DNA of 64,000 nucleotides from Desulfobacillus sp041396245 (lineage in GTDB: Bacteria; Pseudomonadota; Gammaproteobacteria; Burkholderiales; Rhodocyclaceae), in contig JAWKYW010000008.1 of the NCBI GenBank assembly GCA_041396245.1, forward strand, positions 1 to 64,000, given 5' to 3'. The position numbers and the translations under genes were made by a program. The notes under the pieces are model-generated. The model was given only the letters and a program-made list of their open reading frames with translations, was not told where the DNA came from and did not search any database. Within the stretch, counting starts at the first letter, position 1. Each line of letters opens with the position of its first letter. This document shows positions 59,119 to 64,000 of the stretch, piece after piece.

Positions 59119-60036
59119 TCAGTGGCCGCGGGCGACGAGGTCGCCGTCCTGCTCGATCAGCACGCCGGCCTTGAGCAGTTCATCGATGATCCGGGCGGCG
59201 ACGGCGGCGGGCTCCTTGCCGAAGAAACGCCGCGAGACGTCGCGGAAAATGGCGACCCGGGCGAAATGGTCGCCGATGCCGGCGCGCGGCATGCGCCGCT
59301 TCTCCAGCAGGGTGAAGATGAACAGCGCCTTCATGGCGCTCCTGGCCATGCGTTCGGGGCTCGCCTCGAAGGCGGCCAGGCGCTGCAGGGCGCGCGCCAC
59401 GGCGGCCTGGTAATCGGCGAAGGGCGCGCCATGGCCGGGGATGACGACGTCCACGTCCAGCTCGCGCAGCATTTCCAGGGTGCGCCGCTGCGCCGGGAGT
59501 CCCGAGCGGTCGCCGTGCAGCTCGGCGAACATCACGCCGAAGCCGTCCTGCCACAGCGCGTCGCCGGAAATCAGGATGCGCTCCTGCGGCGCGTAGTAGG
59601 CCAGCGCGTGCATGTCGTGGCCGGGCACATGCAGCGCCTGCCAGCGCAGGCCGCCCATCTCCAGCTCGTCGCCGGGGGCGAGGGTGGCGTCGAATTCGAA
59701 GGGCTCGGCCTGCTGGTGGGCGGAGGAGAGCAGCAGCGCGTCCTCGTCCCAGTCGGCCACCGCCGGCGCCATGCCCTCGGGCACGAGGATGCGGCAGCCG
59801 TGGGCGCGGCGCACCGCGGCGTTGCCGCCGATGTGGTCGGAGTGCGAGTGGGTGTTGACGAGGCGCACGAGCTTGCGGCCTTCCAGCGCGCGTTCGACGA
59901 GCGCCAGCGTCTGGTCGGCGTGGGTGACATAGCCGGAGTCGACCAGCGTCGCCTCGGCGCCTTCGTGGAAGACGATGTTGTTGGCGGAAAGCCAGCCGCG
60001 TTCGATGACGCGGATCTGTTTTGGCAGCAAGCTCAT
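59119..60036 (-). CDS. Metallo-beta-lactamase-fold hydrolase
   Basis: 305 aa. The metal motif is NTHSHSDHIGG (HxHxDH, near residue 68), with further His in PGHD (near 150), Asp in ISGDALW (near 172) and His in IPGHG (near 220). The C-terminal region (about 240-300) is a winged-helix-like part as in LACTB2-type proteins. It may hydrolyse a thioester or nucleic acid. ATG 60036 overlaps the isomerase stop. Confidence 0.85.
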   Translation of the reverse strand: MSLLPKQIRVIERGWLSANNIVFHEGAEATLVDSGYVTHADQTLALVERALEGRKLVRLVNTHSHSDHIGGNAAVRRAHGCRILVPEGMAPAVADWDEDALLLSSAHQQAEPFEFDATLAPGDELEMGGLRWQALHVPGHDMHALAYYAPQERILISGDALWQDGFGVMFAELHGDRSGLPAQRRTLEMLRELDVDVVIPGHGAPFADYQAAVARALQRLAAFEASPERMARSAMKALFIFTLLEKRRMPRAGIGDHFARVAIFRDVSRRFFGKEPAAVAARIIDELLKAGVLIEQDGDLVARGH

Positions 60037-60671
60037 GCGATTTCTTTTCGGGCGGCGCCGACCGGCAGGCTGTCGATGCGCGGGTACTCGCCGCGTGTGA
60101 ACAGCGCCGGCTCGGCGAGGTAATCGAGCGCCATGCCGGTGGCGTCGAAGCCCCAGAAGAGCTCGGGGCCGATGGCCAGCGTCGGCACGCCGAAAACGCC
60201 GGCCGCGAGCGCCTGTTCGCCGTGCTGCAGGAGCTGACTTTTCACGGCGGCGTCGTTGCAGCGCGCATCGAGGTCGGGCGCGTTCAGGCGCCGCGCCAGC
60301 TCGGCCCATTCTTCCGGCGCGTTGATGTCGCGCCCCTCGCGCCAGATGAAGCGGAAGATTTCATGGATTGTCTCGATCGATCCGCCGAGCGCCACGGCGG
60401 CGCGCAGGGCGCGCACCGGATTGAAGGGGTGCTGCGGCGGAAAGCGGAAGGGAATGCCGTTGCGCTCGGCCACCCACTGCACCTGGCGGTAGGTGAAGCG
60501 GCGCTTGGTCGCCATCTCGGCCGGGCCCTTCTGGCCCCAGTGCCTGAGCAGGCCGGCGAAGAGCACCGGCACCGGACGGATGTCGAGCTTTCCGTCGAAG
60601 CGCTGCAGCACTTCGGATTGCAGGTAGGCAAAGGGGGAGATGAAGTCGAAATACCAGTCGGCGGGTTTCAT
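60033..60671 (-). CDS. DsbA-fold isomerase (2-hydroxychromene-2-carboxylate isomerase family)
   Basis: 212 aa beginning Trp-Tyr-Phe-Asp-Phe-Ile-Ser-Pro-(Phe)-(Ala)-Tyr, the kappa-GST/HCCA isomerase pattern with Ser in place of the DsbA Cys. FGVPTL (near 163) is the cis-Pro loop. A role in aromatic or CoA-thioester catabolism is possible but not shown. Start ATG 60671 overlaps the DUF1289 stop. Motif copy 20 encodes Lys-Ser-Gln. Confidence 0.85.
   Translation of the reverse strand: MKPADWYFDFISPFAYLQSEVLQRFDGKLDIRPVPVLFAGLLRHWGQKGPAEMATKRRFTYRQVQWVAERNGIPFRFPPQHPFNPVRALRAAVALGGSIETIHEIFRFIWREGRDINAPEEWAELARRLNAPDLDARCNDAAVKSQLLQHGEQALAAGVFGVPTLAIGPELFWGFDATGMALDYLAEPALFTRGEYPRIDSLPVGAARKEIA
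60217..60241 (-). repeat. AAAGTCAG-N10-ACGGCGA motif, copy 20
   Basis: Reverse strand: AAAGTCAG, spacer CTCCTGCAGC, ACGGCGA, both blocks perfect. Inside the isomerase gene. Confidence 0.8.
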
Positions 60672-60949
60672 GATTCACCGCCGTCAAATCCCCCCCGGCC
60701 CCCCTTTTTCAAAGGGGGGAGACGACCCCCCATCCCCCGGCCCCTTGAAATCCCCCTCGGCCCCCCTTTTTCAAAGGGGGAGGTAGAAGCGGCGCGGCGC
60801 TGGGCGATTGCAGCGAGGATCCGAAGTTTCTGCTCGTCCGGGGCGGCGGCCCAGCCGGCGATCTCGTCCACCGTGCGCAGGCAGCCCTCGCACAGCCCGC
60901 TCGTCGCGTCCATGCGGCAGACGTCGATGCAGGGCGAGGCGACGCTCAC
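60668..60949 (-). CDS. DUF1289 protein with repeat-encoded C-terminal tail
   Basis: 93 aa. Residues 1-54 are a normal DUF1289 domain (Ser-Pro-Cys-(Ile)-(Asp)-Val-Cys...Cys-Glu-Gly-Cys-(Leu)-Arg-Thr, four Cys as for a small metal site). The remaining 39 residues are Gly/Arg/Pro-rich and translate two CCCC...GGGG repeat units. The stop still overlaps the downstream ATG by 4 bases. Start GTG 60949 overlaps the HMG-CoA lyase stop. Confidence 0.75.
   Translation of the reverse strand: MSVASPCIDVCRMDATSGLCEGCLRTVDEIAGWAAAPDEQKLRILAAIAQRRAASTSPFEKGGPRGISRGRGMGGRLPPLKKGGRGGFDGGES
60685..60782. repeat. Two tandem CCCC...TTTTTCAAAGGGG repeat units
   Basis: Units at 60685-60720 and 60748-60782 have the same AAATCCCCC...CCCCCCTTTTTCAAAGGGGG layout, each able to form a G/C hairpin. 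They match 22828-22860. They lie inside the DUF1289 reading frame. Confidence 0.8.
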
Positions 60950-61857
60950 GGCTTGCGCCTCCTGGCAAGAGTGGCCCTTGCAACCTTCGAGGACGGCTCG
61001 CGACCCAGCTCGGCGCAGATCCAGGCGCCGGCATCGACCAGGCGCTCGAGGTCGACGCCCGTCTCGATGCCGAGGCCGTTCATCAGGTACACCACGTCCT
61101 CGGTCGCCACGTTGCCCGAGGCGCCGGCGGCGTAGGGGCAGCCGCCGAGGCCGGCCACCGAGGCGTCGAAGACGGCGACGCCGCGCTCGAGCGAGGCGTA
61201 GATGTTGGCCAGCGCCATGCCGTAGGTGTCGTGGTAGTGGCCGGCGAGGCGCTCGACCGGCACCCGCGGCGCCACTTCATCCAGCATGCGCTGGACGGCG
61301 GCCGGCGCGCCGACGCCGATGGTGTCGCCGAGCGAGATCTCGTAACAACCCATTTCCAGCAGGCGCGCCGCCACCTCGGCCACGGCGGCCGGCGGCACCT
61401 CGCCCTGGTAGGGGCAGCCGAGGACGCAGGAGACATAGCCGCGCACGCGGATGTTGTTTTGCCGCGCCGCTTCCAGGACGGGGCGGAAGCGCGCCAGCGA
61501 TTCGGCGATGGAACAGTTGATGTTCTTCTGCGAGAAGGCCTCGGAAGCGGCGGCGAAGACGGCAATCTCCTCGACGCCCGCAGCGAGCGCCTGCTCGAAG
61601 CCCCTCAGGTTGGGCACCAGCACCGGGTAGCTGACGCCGGCGCGGCGCGGCAGGCCCGCCATCACTTCGGCGGCATCGCCCATCTGCGGCACCCACTTCG
61701 GCGAGACGAAGGCGGTGGCCTCGATGACCTTCAGGCCGGCTTGGCCCAGGCGGTCGATGAGTTCGACCTTGGCGGCGGCCGGCACGAGCTGCCTTTCGTT
61801 CTGCAGGCCGTCGCGCGGGCCGACCTCGACGATCTTCACCTTGCTGGGCAGCGTCAT
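60946..61857 (-). CDS. mvaB: Hydroxymethylglutaryl-CoA lyase
   Basis: 303 aa. It splits HMG-CoA to acetyl-CoA and acetoacetate, the last step of leucine degradation. VEVGPRDGLQNE (near residue 10), the His-Tyr-His-Asp-Thr metal motif (GHYHDTYG, near 231) and the Cys loop GLGGCPYAAGASGNVATED (near 262) are intact. It lies between GNAT and DUF1289 genes, with 4-base overlaps on both sides. Confidence 0.94.
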   Translation of the reverse strand: MTLPSKVKIVEVGPRDGLQNERQLVPAAAKVELIDRLGQAGLKVIEATAFVSPKWVPQMGDAAEVMAGLPRRAGVSYPVLVPNLRGFEQALAAGVEEIAVFAAASEAFSQKNINCSIAESLARFRPVLEAARQNNIRVRGYVSCVLGCPYQGEVPPAAVAEVAARLLEMGCYEISLGDTIGVGAPAAVQRMLDEVAPRVPVERLAGHYHDTYGMALANIYASLERGVAVFDASVAGLGGCPYAAGASGNVATEDVVYLMNGLGIETGVDLERLVDAGAWICAELGREPSSKVARATLARRRKP

Positions 61858-62335
61858 GCCTGTGCGTCCTCGAATGCAAGTTCCATCCAGATGGTACCCG
61901 GAACGGGATGCGGCGCGTATTCCGGCACCGGCTTGAAGCCGAGGTGGCGGTAAAGGGCCTGCGCTTCGGTCATCTCGGGCAGCGTATCCAGCAGCACCCT
62001 GCGGTAGCCGGCGGCGCGCGCGAAATCGAGGGCCGTGCGCGTCAGGCGCAGGCCGAGCCCGTAACCGCGGAAAGCCGCGCGCACATACAGCCGCTTCAAT
62101 TCGGCGTCCCCCTCGCGCAAAGGCCGCAGGGCGACGCAGCCGGCATCCCGGCCGTCTACCCGGGCGATCCAGACGCCGCCGCGCGGCGGGGCGTAGGCGC
62201 CGGGCAGGGTCGCCAACTCCTCGGCGAAGTTCTGGAAGCAGAGGTCGACGCCGAGCTGCGCCGCGTATTCCTCGAACAGTTCGCGCACGGCCGGAATCCA
62301 TTCCGGCGCGTCGGCTGGAAGGATTTCGCTGGCGC

Positions 62336-62339
<4 letters not shown>
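61854..62339 (-). CDS. GNAT-family N-acetyltransferase
   Basis: 161 aa. The acetyl-CoA-binding motif is (Arg)-(Leu)-Tyr-Val-(Arg)...Arg-Gly-Tyr-Gly-(Leu)-Gly (near residues 87-100), ending in the Tyr-x-x-(Leu)-Gly-Phe. The substrate is unknown. The start GTG 62339 overlaps the mccA stop, and its stop overlaps the lyase ATG. Confidence 0.82.

Positions 62340-64000
<1,661 letters not shown>

Overview
The window is about 67% GC and looks like chromosomal DNA of a denitrifying betaproteobacterium, most likely Rhodocyclales (Dechloromonas/Azospira/Sulfuritalea type). The reasons are the clade II (Sec-exported) nitrous oxide reductase cluster, the gene order spoT-rpoZ-gmk-yicC and rph-rdgB-hemW, and the DUF3460 and TrmB/HD-GYP neighbourhoods. 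Taxonomy is inferred from gene content and order only.

Layout. 1-13471: nitrous oxide respiration. A YtkA/FixH-like membrane protein and a dihaem cytochrome c run leftward. Divergently from them runs nosZ-cytochrome c-cytochrome c-nosB-nosD-nosG-nosH-nosF-(37-aa ORF)-nosL-nosY-tlpA-like-ubiA-like-DUF1330. Two FNR/DNR-type boxes lie ahead of nosZ and ahead of the second cytochrome, and an intrinsic terminator follows nosZ. 13579-21515: an XRE/DUF6036 toxin-antitoxin-like pair whose second gene is frameshifted, an FAD amine-oxidase-like protein, modABC for molybdate uptake, a class C beta-lactamase-like hydrolase and a MntA/HepT toxin-antitoxin pair. 21533-35856: mixed housekeeping genes (DUF482, DUF938, a DUF6622-like/hydrolase fusion, OmpA-like, rluF, exonuclease/GIY-YIG, DUF3460, spoT, rpoZ, gmk, yicC), then a Ser/Thr kinase-PP2C-rph chain joined by 4-base overlaps. 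35870-42563: a type I restriction-modification system (hsdM-hsdS-AlbA_2 ATPase-hsdR) lying between rph and rdgB. 42560-56152: rdgB, hemW, HD-GYP, trmB, a GAF-PAS-GAF-PAS-GGDEF-EAL protein, thiG-thiS, tRNA-Gly(CCC), flavin reductase, mutY, a LON-domain protein, Gx transporter/NusG_II/rapZ and an enoyl-CoA hydratase. 56196-57974: vapB-vapC-umuD in one overlapping operon beside a self-controlled lexA-type gene. 58212-64000: a DMT exporter, then a leftward chain of mccA (cut by the window end), GNAT, HMG-CoA lyase, DUF1289, a DsbA-fold isomerase and a metallo-beta-lactamase, which looks like leucine/isovalerate catabolism.

The most unusual signal is not a gene. A two-block motif, AAAGTCAG-N10-ACGGCGA, occurs at 20 places, with exactly ten bases between the blocks in every copy. 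It lies on both strands, in intergenic DNA and inside at least 13 conserved genes, where it imposes codons such as CTG-ACT-TTG. Two intergenic elements (21533-21693 and 58004-58209) are each bounded by inverted copies and share a 40-bp core in opposite orientation. I know of no described element that matches. An uptake-signal-like sequence, a protein-binding site, or the ends of a MITE/REP-like family are the main possibilities. Several other palindromic repeat families are also present and in places supply stop codons or protein C-termini.
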